Shown here: positions 1 through 7,032 of the stretch, in pieces
Layout: each line of letters starts with the position of its first letter
How positions within the stretch are numbered: the stretch's first letter is position 1
NCBI GenBank assembly: GCA_023400985.1
Contig: JAEXEN010000026.1
Coordinates: 1 to 26,650, forward strand
DNA from: Bacillota bacterium
Lineage (GTDB): Bacteria > Bacillota > Clostridia > Christensenellales > CAG-138
Direction of reading: 5' to 3'
DNA: 26,650 nucleotides
Notes under the pieces: model-generated
Databases searched by the model: none
The model's input: only the letters and a program-made list of their open reading frames with translations
Told to the model about the DNA's origin: nothing
Translations under genes and position numbers: made by a program

Positions 1-1
1 G

Positions 2-154
2 CCGGTCATACAAGCGGATACCGACGAGGACAAGGAAAAAGAAAAGCCCGTCGTCCAATGGTGGGTGGCGGTGCTCGTAGGGTTTGCGGTCATCGCCATC
101 CTCGTCACGGCCATTGTGATAACCAAGGTGACGCGGACGATGCGGCTTAAGTAA
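2..154 (+). CDS. C-terminal fragment of an unidentified membrane-anchored protein
   Basis: This open frame runs in from the left edge and ends at TAA 152-154, giving the last 50 residues of a protein. The visible part is a charged linker rich in Asp, Glu and Lys, then a hydrophobic segment of about 20 residues (starting QWWVAVLVGF), then a short basic tail ending TRTMRLK. This fits a single C-terminal membrane helix with the extreme C-terminus inside by the positive-inside rule. Similar tails occur on many extracytoplasmic enzymes and wall-associated proteins of Bacillota, for example D-Ala-D-Ala carboxypeptidases, but nothing here identifies the family. It converges on the minus-strand mgtC gene with an 81-base gap (155-235). 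I found no convincing terminator in that gap. Confidence 0.6.
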   Translation, partial: PVIQADTDEDKEKEKPVVQWWVAVLVGFAVIAILVTAIVITKVTRTMRLK

Positions 155-235
155 TAAATAGACGCAAGGATACCATAAATAAATCCTGCGGTAGAAATTT
201 AAATCTCATAGTTCTATCAAGCTTGACATGCAGTT

Positions 236-967
236 TTACTGCATAACACTCTGTGCGCCGCTTTCCTCCCCGGGGACGGTCACGCGCCGGATCTCCGGCA
301 GCAGGGATAGGCTTGCAAAAAGGTCGGGCTTGCTGCGGTTCTTCGGCATGACAATATCCGCGTGCATAAGCACGTCGCTTTCCGGCGCATCCGATGCGCG
401 CTCGAAGACGAGCTTATCGATCACGTAGCCCTCCATGCGCAAATAGTCGCGTACCTTCGCGACGATGCCCTCCGCGTTTACCGCCAAAATCGTTACCTCA
501 ACGCGGTTTGTCTTTTGGAGACGCTTGATTTCTATACTTCGAAACACATGCAGCACAAAAATGACCGTCAGCGTCGCATAAAGCGCCGGCAGGATGTTGC
601 CGCTCCCCACCGCGAGGCCGATGCACGAGGCGCACCAAAGGCTTGTGGCCGTGGTAAGGCCGCGCACGGAAGCCCCTTCCTTGAGGATGGTCCCCGCGCA
701 GAGTATGCCTATGCCGCTCACCACCTGCGCGCCCAGGCGCGCAGGATCCATGCTGCTTAGAGCGTTGTATTGGCGGAAGATCGCCTCGCCCGTGCACATG
801 ACGAGCGCGGCGCCCACGCAGACTAAAATATGCGTGCGAAGTCCCGCATAGCGCTGCACGCGCTCGCGTTCCAGGCCGATCAGCCCGCCCATCATAAATG
901 CCAGCGTCAGGCGGATCAGCATGGTGAGTATGAAAGGCCAGTCAAACGAAAAATCGCTCAGGGTCAT
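236..967 (-). CDS. mgtC: MgtC/SapB family membrane protein
   Basis: A 243-residue protein. The N-terminal half is hydrophobic, with several membrane helices, and carries the family hallmarks: an early GGLIGLERE motif, then YAGLRTHILVCVGAA, then SGIGILCAGTIL followed by VRGLTTATSLW. The last ~90 residues are soluble and resemble the ACT-like C-terminal domain found in many MgtC proteins. Family members are inner-membrane proteins linked to growth at low magnesium and, in Salmonella, to modulation of the F-ATPase and phosphate uptake; some family members are simply of unknown role. The ATG at 965-967 overlaps the stop codon of the upstream phosphatase gene (ATGA, 964-967), so the two are probably translationally coupled. 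It is the last gene of the phn operon. A link between phosphate-compound import and MgtC is plausible but inferred. Confidence 0.9.
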   Translation of the reverse strand: MTLSDFSFDWPFILTMLIRLTLAFMMGGLIGLERERVQRYAGLRTHILVCVGAALVMCTGEAIFRQYNALSSMDPARLGAQVVSGIGILCAGTILKEGASVRGLTTATSLWCASCIGLAVGSGNILPALYATLTVIFVLHVFRSIEIKRLQKTNRVEVTILAVNAEGIVAKVRDYLRMEGYVIDKLVFERASDAPESDVLMHADIVMPKNRSKPDLFASLSLLPEIRRVTVPGEESGAQSVMQ

Positions 968-2499
968 TTTGGCATCTCTTCTTTCACAATTTGAAAAGAA
1001 CCGGGTTTGATTTCTGACCCGCTTATATGGGGGTGGAGTTCAAAGTACTTGAGGATCAGGTCGGACATGTCCGTGTTAATCTCCCGAAGCACCCTGCAAT
1101 TTGGGTACATGGGGTAGCCGCCCGCGCCGCTCGCGCGGTAGTTGTTCACGCAGACGGACAGAAGATCGTCGTCCTTTACCGCTTTACCTTCGCGCGTCAG
1201 TTTGACGACGCGGCTTCCGACGGGGCGCGTCACGTCGATTTGATACGCTATGCCCGCGTAATAATCATAATTATAATGCTCCACCTTAGGCTTTAAGAAC
1301 GTGTCGGATACCCTTAAACACCCGTTTTCCAAGGTGAAATATTCGGCGCTGCGCTCTATGGCGGAGCGAAGCATTTCGCCCGTGATCTCGAGTGCGACCA
1401 AAGAGTTGGGGTAGGGGTAGGTGGAGAGTATATTGCGGCGCGTCACCGTTTTATTGAGGCCCGACACGTCGTTCGCGAGGCTCACCGCCGATACCTGCGC
1501 GCCGGAGAAATAAAGCTGTATGTGGTTTAAAAAATCCGCGATCCCGTTCCCGTGCGCCGCCATCCGTATCCGGTCTTCGGGCAAAAGCTCCCGCTCCATG
1601 TATCCTACGGTCTCATCAAGCCATTTCTGCACTTGGTTTTCCAAAGGCGCAAATGCCCCGTAAAGGGCGGGGTCGCAGGCTCCGCCCGCCGCGACGCGCT
1701 GCGAGGCGATCGACTTATGCCCTTTTTCATCGACGGAAATCTCGATCAGGTGGAACTCCTTGCCGTTTTCCGCGCTCTGGAGGGTAAACGTGCCGTTTAT
1801 CGGCCTCCCGGGTACCGACATGTGCTGGTGCCCCGTCAGGAGAATGTCAAAATCCAGTTCCTCGCAAATGCGGCAGGCGATGTTTTCTTTTGTGTTCGTG
1901 AGCACCGCACCCGTGTTGAGATCGCGCTCGAACCCGCCATGGTATACGCAAACCGTAATATCCGCTTTTTCGCGCATTTCGTCGAGCGCGGCCTTTGCGG
2001 ATTCAAACGCGTCTTTTATGCGTACGCCTCTCAGGTTTTCCGCCTTTTCCCAAACCGTTACGTAGTCCGTCACGACGCCCGCGATGCCGATCTTAAGGCC
2101 GTTTGCCATCGTCCGAATTTGGAAGGGATACGGCGTATGCCCGTCTTCCGTCGAGAAATTCCCGCAGACGCAGCGGGCTTTGAGTGCGTGGAGATAGGAG
2201 GAAAGGTACTCGGCGCCGTAATTGAAATCGTGGTTGCCGAGGGTCACGAAATCGTAGCCGCAGCGGTTCATCAGCTCCGCAACGGGAAGGCTGCTTTTGA
2301 GCGCGCTCTGGCAGTAGCTCGTGAACGCGGAACCCTGCAAAATATCCCCTCCGTCGATGAGAAGTGCGTCACCGTCTTTCACAAAGCGGTTGGCACACTT
2401 GAAAAGCCCCATGTCGCGCTTGCTTCTGTCCGCATAAACGGTAGGGAAAAAATATCCGTGCAGGTCGGATGTAAAATAAAGGCGTATTTTCTTATCCAT
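964..2499 (-). CDS. Cytoplasmic 5'-nucleotidase / 2',3'-cyclic phosphodiesterase-like metallophosphatase
   Basis: About 511 residues with the two-domain layout of the 5'-nucleotidase (UshA/YunD/CpdB) family. The N-terminal calcineurin-like domain shows the metal-binding series SDLHG (Asp12, His14), DGGD (Asp52), GNHDF (Asn89, His90), VYHGG and GHQH. The C-terminal domain carries the substrate-pocket region around NNYRASGAGGYPMY. The ATG at 2497-2499 is chosen because GAGG lies 5 bases upstream; a longer frame reaches a TTG at 2514 that has no such site. No signal peptide is visible: the metallophosphatase motif begins at about residue 9. The enzyme is therefore predicted to be cytoplasmic, like B. 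subtilis YunD and unlike UshA. It starts 1 base after phnE and overlaps mgtC by 4 bases. It may dephosphorylate whatever the PhnCDE transporter imports, which is inference. Confidence 0.87.
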   Translation of the reverse strand: MDKKIRLYFTSDLHGYFFPTVYADRSKRDMGLFKCANRFVKDGDALLIDGGDILQGSAFTSYCQSALKSSLPVAELMNRCGYDFVTLGNHDFNYGAEYLSSYLHALKARCVCGNFSTEDGHTPYPFQIRTMANGLKIGIAGVVTDYVTVWEKAENLRGVRIKDAFESAKAALDEMREKADITVCVYHGGFERDLNTGAVLTNTKENIACRICEELDFDILLTGHQHMSVPGRPINGTFTLQSAENGKEFHLIEISVDEKGHKSIASQRVAAGGACDPALYGAFAPLENQVQKWLDETVGYMERELLPEDRIRMAAHGNGIADFLNHIQLYFSGAQVSAVSLANDVSGLNKTVTRRNILSTYPYPNSLVALEITGEMLRSAIERSAEYFTLENGCLRVSDTFLKPKVEHYNYDYYAGIAYQIDVTRPVGSRVVKLTREGKAVKDDDLLSVCVNNYRASGAGGYPMYPNCRVLREINTDMSDLILKYFELHPHISGSEIKPGSFQIVKEEMPK

Positions 2500-2500
2500 T

Positions 2501-3310
2501 CTATCCTCGGGCAAGCTTCACTCTGATTTTTGTGGAGATCATTTCGATGATGAAGATCAACACGATCAGGCCCGCTAAAATAGCGCCGACCTCGTTCCAT
2601 CTGTACGAGCTCATGGCGAAGATCAGCGGCGCGCCGATGCCGCCCGCGCCGACCAGGCCAAGCACAGTCGCATCCCTCAGGTTCATGTCGAAGCGATAAA
2701 TGAGGGTGGACATAAAATCCGGAAAAAGCTGCGGAAGGATGCCGTAACGTATCTTCTCGAAGGTGTTGCAGCCCGCCGCGTCCAGTGATTCGAGTATTTT
2801 GGTATCCAGATCCTCAATGCTTTCGATGAACATTTTGGAGATCATGCCGATGGAGGTAAGCGACATCGTAAGAAGCCCGGCAAACGGGCCGGGGCCCGTG
2901 ACGCGGATGAACATCAGCCCGTAAACGAACGCGGGCACGGTGCGTATGGCCATGATAATCAGCCGCCCGACGGCAGCGATGGGCTTTGGCAAAAGATTGG
3001 TCGCTGAAAGGAAGGCGAGGGGAATGGAAAGCACCGCGCCTACAAGCGTGCCCAAAAAAGCGATGCACATCGTTTCCAAGAGAAGGTACGCTACACCCGT
3101 CGCGCTAAAATCGAACAAAAGATCCGTATCCGGCTGGAAAATGCCCAGAATGATGTTTTTGGCTACGCTCATGCCGCCGCTTTGCGCGGTGCTCAGATCC
3201 ACCGTGGAGGATGACCATGCGATGAGCGCCGCGACGATGAGGGCTACAACCAGCTTGACCGCCCACGTTTTGGGCGCGTTTTTATACTGTTTTTGAATGG
3301 ATGATTCCAT
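2501..3310 (-). CDS. phnE: Phosphonate-type ABC transporter permease (second PhnE)
   Basis: A 269-residue membrane protein of the PhnE/BPD-transport permease family. A hydrophobic N-terminal anchor (about residues 15-35) is followed by about five further membrane segments. The cytoplasmic EAA loop that contacts the ATPase reads ESLDAAGCN...GILPQLFP, followed by the PhnE-typical segment RDATVLGLVGAGGIG. The ATG at 3308-3310 is preceded by AGGAGG with a 7-base spacer; the open frame continues about 70 codons upstream, but that part overlaps the preceding permease gene and lacks protein character. It lies 11 bases downstream of the first phnE. Two different permeases probably form a heterodimer around the channel, which is common in Bacillota phn systems. 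Confidence 0.9.
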   Translation of the reverse strand: MESSIQKQYKNAPKTWAVKLVVALIVAALIAWSSSTVDLSTAQSGGMSVAKNIILGIFQPDTDLLFDFSATGVAYLLLETMCIAFLGTLVGAVLSIPLAFLSATNLLPKPIAAVGRLIIMAIRTVPAFVYGLMFIRVTGPGPFAGLLTMSLTSIGMISKMFIESIEDLDTKILESLDAAGCNTFEKIRYGILPQLFPDFMSTLIYRFDMNLRDATVLGLVGAGGIGAPLIFAMSSYRWNEVGAILAGLIVLIFIIEMISTKIRVKLARG

Positions 3311-3321
3311 ACATGCGCCTC

Positions 3322-4143
3322 CTATGTGAGCTTTTTGCGGATGGAATGGCTGATAGATTCGATCGCGAGCACCGTGCCGAACAGAACCACAAGTATCATG
3401 CCAACGCTGCTGTACTCGCGCCAGCCGATCTTCTCGTTGAGGATAAGCCCCAGTCCGCCCGCGCCTACGTAGCCGAGGATGGAAGCGTAACGCACGTTCC
3501 CCTCCAAACAGAACAGGCAAATGGAAAGATAGGCGGGCAATACCTGCGGCAGTATGGCGGCGACGAATGCGTAAACGCGGTTTGCGCCCATGGCCTCCAT
3601 GGCCTCAAACGCGCCCATGTCCACGGTTTCGATCTGCTCATAAAGCTGCTTTCCTACATACGCGAATGTGAAAAGCATGATGGCGACCGTACCGGCCATC
3701 GTCCCAAGGCCGAAGATGTAGGTGGCAATCAGTGCCGTGACAAGGGTAGGCAGCGTGCGGACAAGGCTCAAAAGCAAGCGCACGATCCAAAGGAAAAACC
3801 TGCGTGCCACGATGTTGCTCGAAGCGAGCACGGCAAACGGAACGGCCAGCATGGCGCCCAGGAAGGAGCCGAGAATCGACATCTTGATCGTGTCGAAAAG
3901 CGGTTTCCAGATATCGTTGATGTACCCCGTGTTCGGAGGGAACATCTGCTTTAAGATGACGAAAAACTCGGAACCGCGCTCCAGAATGGTCGAAAAATTG
4001 AAGCCCGTGACGCGGACGGATATGTATGTCGCCAGCGCCACGATCAGCAAAATGAGAGGCGTGCGCGAGGCCTTTTCCTCCACGATCTTTCCGTTTTCAA
4101 GCACGATCTTCTTCGGCTTGAAAACCTTATCGTACAGCTTCAT
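3322..4143 (-). CDS. phnE: Phosphonate-type ABC transporter permease (first PhnE)
   Basis: A 273-residue integral membrane permease. A short charged cytoplasmic N-terminus (MKLYDKVFKPKKIV) leads into an anchor helix near residues 29-46, and then the transport core. The EAA motif is EAMEAMGANRVYAFVAAILPQ, followed by the family segment VRYASILGYVGAGGLG. It is only distantly similar to the second PhnE in this operon, so the pair looks like an old duplication, not a recent copy. Its ATG overlaps the phnC stop codon by 4 bases (ATGA at 4140-4143), indicating translational coupling to the ATPase. Confidence 0.9.
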   Translation of the reverse strand: MKLYDKVFKPKKIVLENGKIVEEKASRTPLILLIVALATYISVRVTGFNFSTILERGSEFFVILKQMFPPNTGYINDIWKPLFDTIKMSILGSFLGAMLAVPFAVLASSNIVARRFFLWIVRLLLSLVRTLPTLVTALIATYIFGLGTMAGTVAIMLFTFAYVGKQLYEQIETVDMGAFEAMEAMGANRVYAFVAAILPQVLPAYLSICLFCLEGNVRYASILGYVGAGGLGLILNEKIGWREYSSVGMILVVLFGTVLAIESISHSIRKKLT

Positions 4144-4904
4144 TGCGCCTCCTCCGTTTCCTCGGGGATGCTGCCCTCATAGATGAGGTCGAGCACCTCC
4201 CGCGTGACATCGGTTACGGGGCCGTCAAATACGATCTTGCCGCCCCGTATGCCGATGATGCGGCTCGCGTAGGCAAGCGCCAGCTCCACGTGGTGTATGT
4301 TGATCAAAATCGTAAGGCCCATTTCCTTGTTGATGGAAACAAAATCGTTCATGACCTGTTTTGCGGTCACGGGGTCGAGCGCGGCAACGGGCTCGTCCGC
4401 AAGAATGATTTTGGGGTCCTGCGCAAGCGTTCTTGCCAGGGCCACGCGCTGCTGCTGACCGCCCGAAAGCTGGTCGGCGCGGACATAGGCTTTGTCGAGG
4501 ATGCCCACCTTATCGAGCGCCGTGAGGGCGGCGAGCTTATCCTCCTTGCGGAACACCCCGAAAAGCACCCGCCAGAAGGGCATGTCGGGGACCTTTGCCG
4601 TAAGGACGTTTCGTATCACGGTGGTGCGTGTGACCAAATTGAAGGATTGAAAGATCATGCCGATGCTCCGCCGAAACCTGCGAAGCCTTTTCCCTTTGAG
4701 CGAGCTTACGTCCATATCGTTTACTGTAAGCGTGCCGCCCGTGATCCCGTGCATACGGTTGATCGACCGAAGCAGCGTGGACTTGCCCGCGCCGCTAAGC
4801 CCTATGATCGCCACGAACTCCCCCTGATCGATGCTTAGCGTTACGTCGTCGAGCCCTACCGTGCCGTTTGGATATACCTTCGTTACATGGTCAAACCGTA
4901 TCAT
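4140..4904 (-). CDS. phnC: Phosphonate-type ABC transporter ATP-binding protein
   Basis: A 254-residue ABC ATPase that powers the importer from the cytoplasmic face. Visible motifs: Walker A GLSGAGKST (about residues 35-43), the Q-loop region GMIFQSFNLV, signature LSGGQQQR, Walker B IILADEPVAALDP, and the switch histidine in NIHHVELA. The IHHVE/DP series is typical of the PhnC group. The start at 4902-4904 (MIRFDHVTKVYPNG) is preferred because the family begins at this point and a GGAAAGGAA stretch lies just upstream; the frame stays open to 4967 but that part is not conserved in character. It follows phnD after a 104-base gap holding two stem-loops, and its stop overlaps the first phnE start. 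Confidence 0.92.
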   Translation of the reverse strand: MIRFDHVTKVYPNGTVGLDDVTLSIDQGEFVAIIGLSGAGKSTLLRSINRMHGITGGTLTVNDMDVSSLKGKRLRRFRRSIGMIFQSFNLVTRTTVIRNVLTAKVPDMPFWRVLFGVFRKEDKLAALTALDKVGILDKAYVRADQLSGGQQQRVALARTLAQDPKIILADEPVAALDPVTAKQVMNDFVSINKEMGLTILINIHHVELALAYASRIIGIRGGKIVFDGPVTDVTREVLDLIYEGSIPEETEEAQ

Positions 4905-4924
4905 GCTAAGTTCCTTTCCTGCTG

Positions 4925-4945
4925 CAAACGGGTGATTTCCGTTTG
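4925..4945 (-). other. Small stem-loop just upstream of the phnC ribosome-binding site
   Basis: CAAACGG (4925-4931) and CCGTTTG (4939-4945) form a perfect 7-bp inverted repeat with a 7-base loop. It ends about 20 bases before the phnC ATG, so in the mRNA it could limit access to the phnC ribosome-binding site or act as an RNase-stable end. No function is demonstrated. Confidence 0.4.
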
Positions 4946-4955
4946 TATATAAGGA

Positions 4956-4983
4956 GGAGAGAGCCACGGGAATGGCTCCCTCC
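4956..4983 (-). other. Stem-loop between phnD and phnC
   Basis: In the mRNA sense (minus strand), GGAGGGAGCCA pairs with TGGCTCTCTCC over 11 positions with a single G-U pair and a 6-base loop. It lies 25 bases after the phnD stop. There is no T tract behind it, so it is not a normal terminator. Hairpins at this place, between a binding-protein gene and the rest of an importer operon, commonly protect or partly attenuate the message so that the binding protein is made in excess; that role is inferred here. Confidence 0.5.
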
Positions 4984-5008
4984 CGCGTTTGCCGTATAAG
5001 GTTAAGTA

Positions 5009-6109
5009 TCAGTTGCTTGCGGCGAGCTCCTTGATCAACGCCTGCGCCGCGCGCTCGTTGTCATAATCGGCGGGGACGGCCTTCTGGTAGCCCTTATGGC
5101 TGTAGATGGCGATAACGGCCTTGCCCTCTTCCGTATTGCCGATGTTGATGAACGCTTCCTGCAGAGCCGCGATGAACGCCTCGTCCATGATCTTGGAGGT
5201 CTTGCTCACCGATACGGTATCGTTGTAGATGGGCGCGGTCACGCCGATCACGTCCGTTTCCGCCCAGATGGATTCGGTGCGCTTGAACTCGGTGTTCCAT
5301 TTGTCAACATAGTCGCGTCTTGCGTCCGCATAGGTCAGCAGAACGTCCACCTGACCGGAGGCCAGCCGCGCGAACGAGCTGCCGTAAGAATCCGCCTGCA
5401 CGGCGCTCGCAAGGTCCGTAATGCCCTTATTGTACTTATCGCGGAGCCACAGCGTGGGGTAAATATAGCCTGCGGAAGAAGAGGAGCCCATGACGCTCCA
5501 GCTCGCGCCGTTGAGGTCATCCCACGTCAGCTCTTCACCCGCATTTACCTTCGCGGCAAGTGCCCGGCCCTTTTCGGAAGGCCCTGCGATGATGAGCGAG
5601 CGGTAGGAAACGACCTGATCCGGAACGGCCTCGGTAGGCTGACCGTCGTTCCAGTCCTTGGGGTTATCGAAGTCCTTGCTCAAGCCGTCGCGGGTGGCGG
5701 TGAGGATGACTTCCGCGCCGTCGTCATAGAGCGCATAGGTGCCGCCCGGGATAAGGCCCACGTCGGCCGTACCGGCGGAAAGCGCTTCGCCGACCGCCTC
5801 GTAAGTGGTGCCGACGGAAATGACCACTTCGACTATGTTGTAGCCGAGCTTGGCGAGCTCATCCTTGAGAAGCTGCTTTAAGGGTTCGGTCTGCGTGACA
5901 ATCTCGTCCGGTTCCCTGGACGGAACAAAGTATACGTTCAGCTTTTCGATCTCGATCGCCTGCGGCGCCTGTGACTCCGCGGGCGGGGTGGTTTCGGGCG
6001 CGTCGGGCGCCGCGGTATTCTGGTGGTCGCTTGGGGGCGTCTGCGAAGCGCAGCCGATGCATGCCGCACAGAACAGCAGAGCCATGAGGAATGCGATGGT
6101 TCTCTTCAT
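5009..6109 (-). CDS. phnD: Phosphonate/phosphite-type substrate-binding lipoprotein
   Basis: A 366-residue extracellular binding protein of the PhnD family (phosphate/phosphite/phosphonate ABC transporters). It starts with a lipoprotein signal: MKR, a hydrophobic stretch, then CAACIGCAS; Cys17 or Cys20 is the likely lipidated residue. A low-complexity Pro/Ala/Glu/Thr linker (about residues 22-52) precedes the folded domain, which begins at LNVYFVPSREP. Family features include the DVGLIPGGTYALY region, GSSSSAGYIYP (the Ser-rich turn typical of ligand binding in PhnD and PtxB proteins), and the later SGQVDVLLTYADARRDY. The start has GGAGG with an 8-base spacer. It is the first gene of the operon. 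The ligand cannot be read from the sequence; phosphonates, phosphite and phosphoesters are all possible. Confidence 0.92.
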   Translation of the reverse strand: MKRTIAFLMALLFCAACIGCASQTPPSDHQNTAAPDAPETTPPAESQAPQAIEIEKLNVYFVPSREPDEIVTQTEPLKQLLKDELAKLGYNIVEVVISVGTTYEAVGEALSAGTADVGLIPGGTYALYDDGAEVILTATRDGLSKDFDNPKDWNDGQPTEAVPDQVVSYRSLIIAGPSEKGRALAAKVNAGEELTWDDLNGASWSVMGSSSSAGYIYPTLWLRDKYNKGITDLASAVQADSYGSSFARLASGQVDVLLTYADARRDYVDKWNTEFKRTESIWAETDVIGVTAPIYNDTVSVSKTSKIMDEAFIAALQEAFINIGNTEEGKAVIAIYSHKGYQKAVPADYDNERAAQALIKELAASN

Positions 6110-6134
6110 GTGGTTTTCCTCCGTATTTCATTTT

Positions 6135-6140
6135 ATTATA
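6135..6140 (-). promoter_or_regulatory. Possible -10 element of the phn operon promoter
   Basis: A perfect TATAAT on the minus strand lies 25 bases upstream of the phnD ATG. No good -35 hexamer stands at 16-18 bases (a TTGCGC lies 21 bases away), so if this is a promoter it may depend on an activator or use another start. It would give a leader of about 20 bases. Confidence 0.4.
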
Positions 6141-6171
6141 GATGTCACAAAGCTTAAAAACGCGCAACAAA

Positions 6172-6214
6172 AAAGCTGTGAAACGTAGGAACAGTACGAG
6201 TATATCACAGCTTT
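6172..6214 (-). terminator. Inverted repeat between the rpiR-like gene and phnD: terminator and/or operator
   Basis: AAAGCTGTGA (6172-6181) and TCACAGCTTT (6205-6214) are perfect 10-bp arms separated by 23 bases. Inside lies a second short pair, CGTA (6184-6187) and TACG (6195-6198). Read on the minus strand, the second arm runs into CTTTTTTG, which fits a rho-independent terminator 36 bases after the regulator gene. The long loop and the position just upstream of the phn promoter region also fit a dyad operator for a dimeric regulator such as the neighbouring RpiR protein. The two roles are not exclusive. Confidence 0.5.
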
Positions 6215-6249
6215 CGGCAAAAAAATTTCTTGTTTTGGGGTAAAAATTC

Positions 6250-7014
6250 TTATTTATCGGGCGCTGCGGCGCGGCTTTGAAAAAACGCCGCCATCAATTC
6301 CTCGAACGCGAGGATCACCTTCCCGAAGAAAGGGTTCGGCATGCCGCCGATCAGCGTTTGCTTTGCACCGTCCACGATAAAGTAGATATCGGACAGCCGG
6401 GCAAGGGTGGAATCCGGCTTTCTCATAAAGGAAACCACCTGATAGCCTTTTTGCCGCGCGTGCTTCACGTCGTTGATCACGATGTCGGCCTCCCCGCTCT
6501 GCGATATGGCGATCACGAAGGACGGTTCCACATTGCTCATGAGCATTTGGCCGTTTTGCTCGCGATACAGCATCATATCGTAAAAATGCACGCTGTTGAA
6601 CGCCACGAACCCGCAGATGGATAAGCGCTCCACCATATAGCCGGCGACCATGGCGGAAAACCCGCCGCCCACGGCGAACAGCTTTTGCTCGCGGAAGGTG
6701 AAGAGGAGATCGCAAAATGCCTTTACCGATTCCTCGCTGTAATTATCGATCAAATTTTCGAGCCGCATGTCCGTGTGCGCCTCGCCGAGGCTTCCGTTGT
6801 TGGTGGAGAGGTGATAGAAAAGCTCGCTGTATCCGTCGAAGCCCAAACGCTTGCACATCTTCATGATGAACGTGGCGGAAACATAGTTTTCGCTCGCGAT
6901 CTGCTGGATACCGACCTTTCGCTCGCCCTTTTCGATGTGCTCCACAATGGAGGTGATCACGCGGGTCTCTTCCTCCGAAAGAAGGTTGGTCAGTAAATAG
7001 CGGTTGCGGTTCAT
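6250..7014 (-). CDS. MurR/RpiR family transcriptional regulator (HTH plus SIS domain)
   Basis: A 254-residue DNA-binding regulator. Residues 10-75 form the RpiR-type helix-turn-helix, with the recognition part around YVSATFIMKMCKRLGFDGYS. Residues ~105-245 form a SIS (sugar isomerase) domain with the phosphosugar-site motifs GGGFSA (116-121) and SQSGE (171-175). Family members sense phosphorylated sugars or related phosphate compounds and bind inverted repeats. It starts 18 bases after the MATE gene stop, with GAGGAG 11 bases before the ATG, so it is probably co-transcribed with that gene. It lies directly upstream of the phn operon and a dyad (6172-6214). Control of MATE, phn or both is the obvious guess; the sequence does not prove which. 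Confidence 0.87.
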   Translation of the reverse strand: MNRNRYLLTNLLSEEETRVITSIVEHIEKGERKVGIQQIASENYVSATFIMKMCKRLGFDGYSELFYHLSTNNGSLGEAHTDMRLENLIDNYSEESVKAFCDLLFTFREQKLFAVGGGFSAMVAGYMVERLSICGFVAFNSVHFYDMMLYREQNGQMLMSNVEPSFVIAISQSGEADIVINDVKHARQKGYQVVSFMRKPDSTLARLSDIYFIVDGAKQTLIGGMPNPFFGKVILAFEELMAAFFQSRAAAPDK

Positions 7015-7032
7015 GAAAACTTCAACTCCTCT

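Noticed and set aside
155..235. Terminator between the first partial gene and mgtC
   Set aside because: Only a 6-bp hairpin at the mgtC stop (229-245) and a TCAAGCTTGA palindrome (217-226) are seen; neither has a T run.
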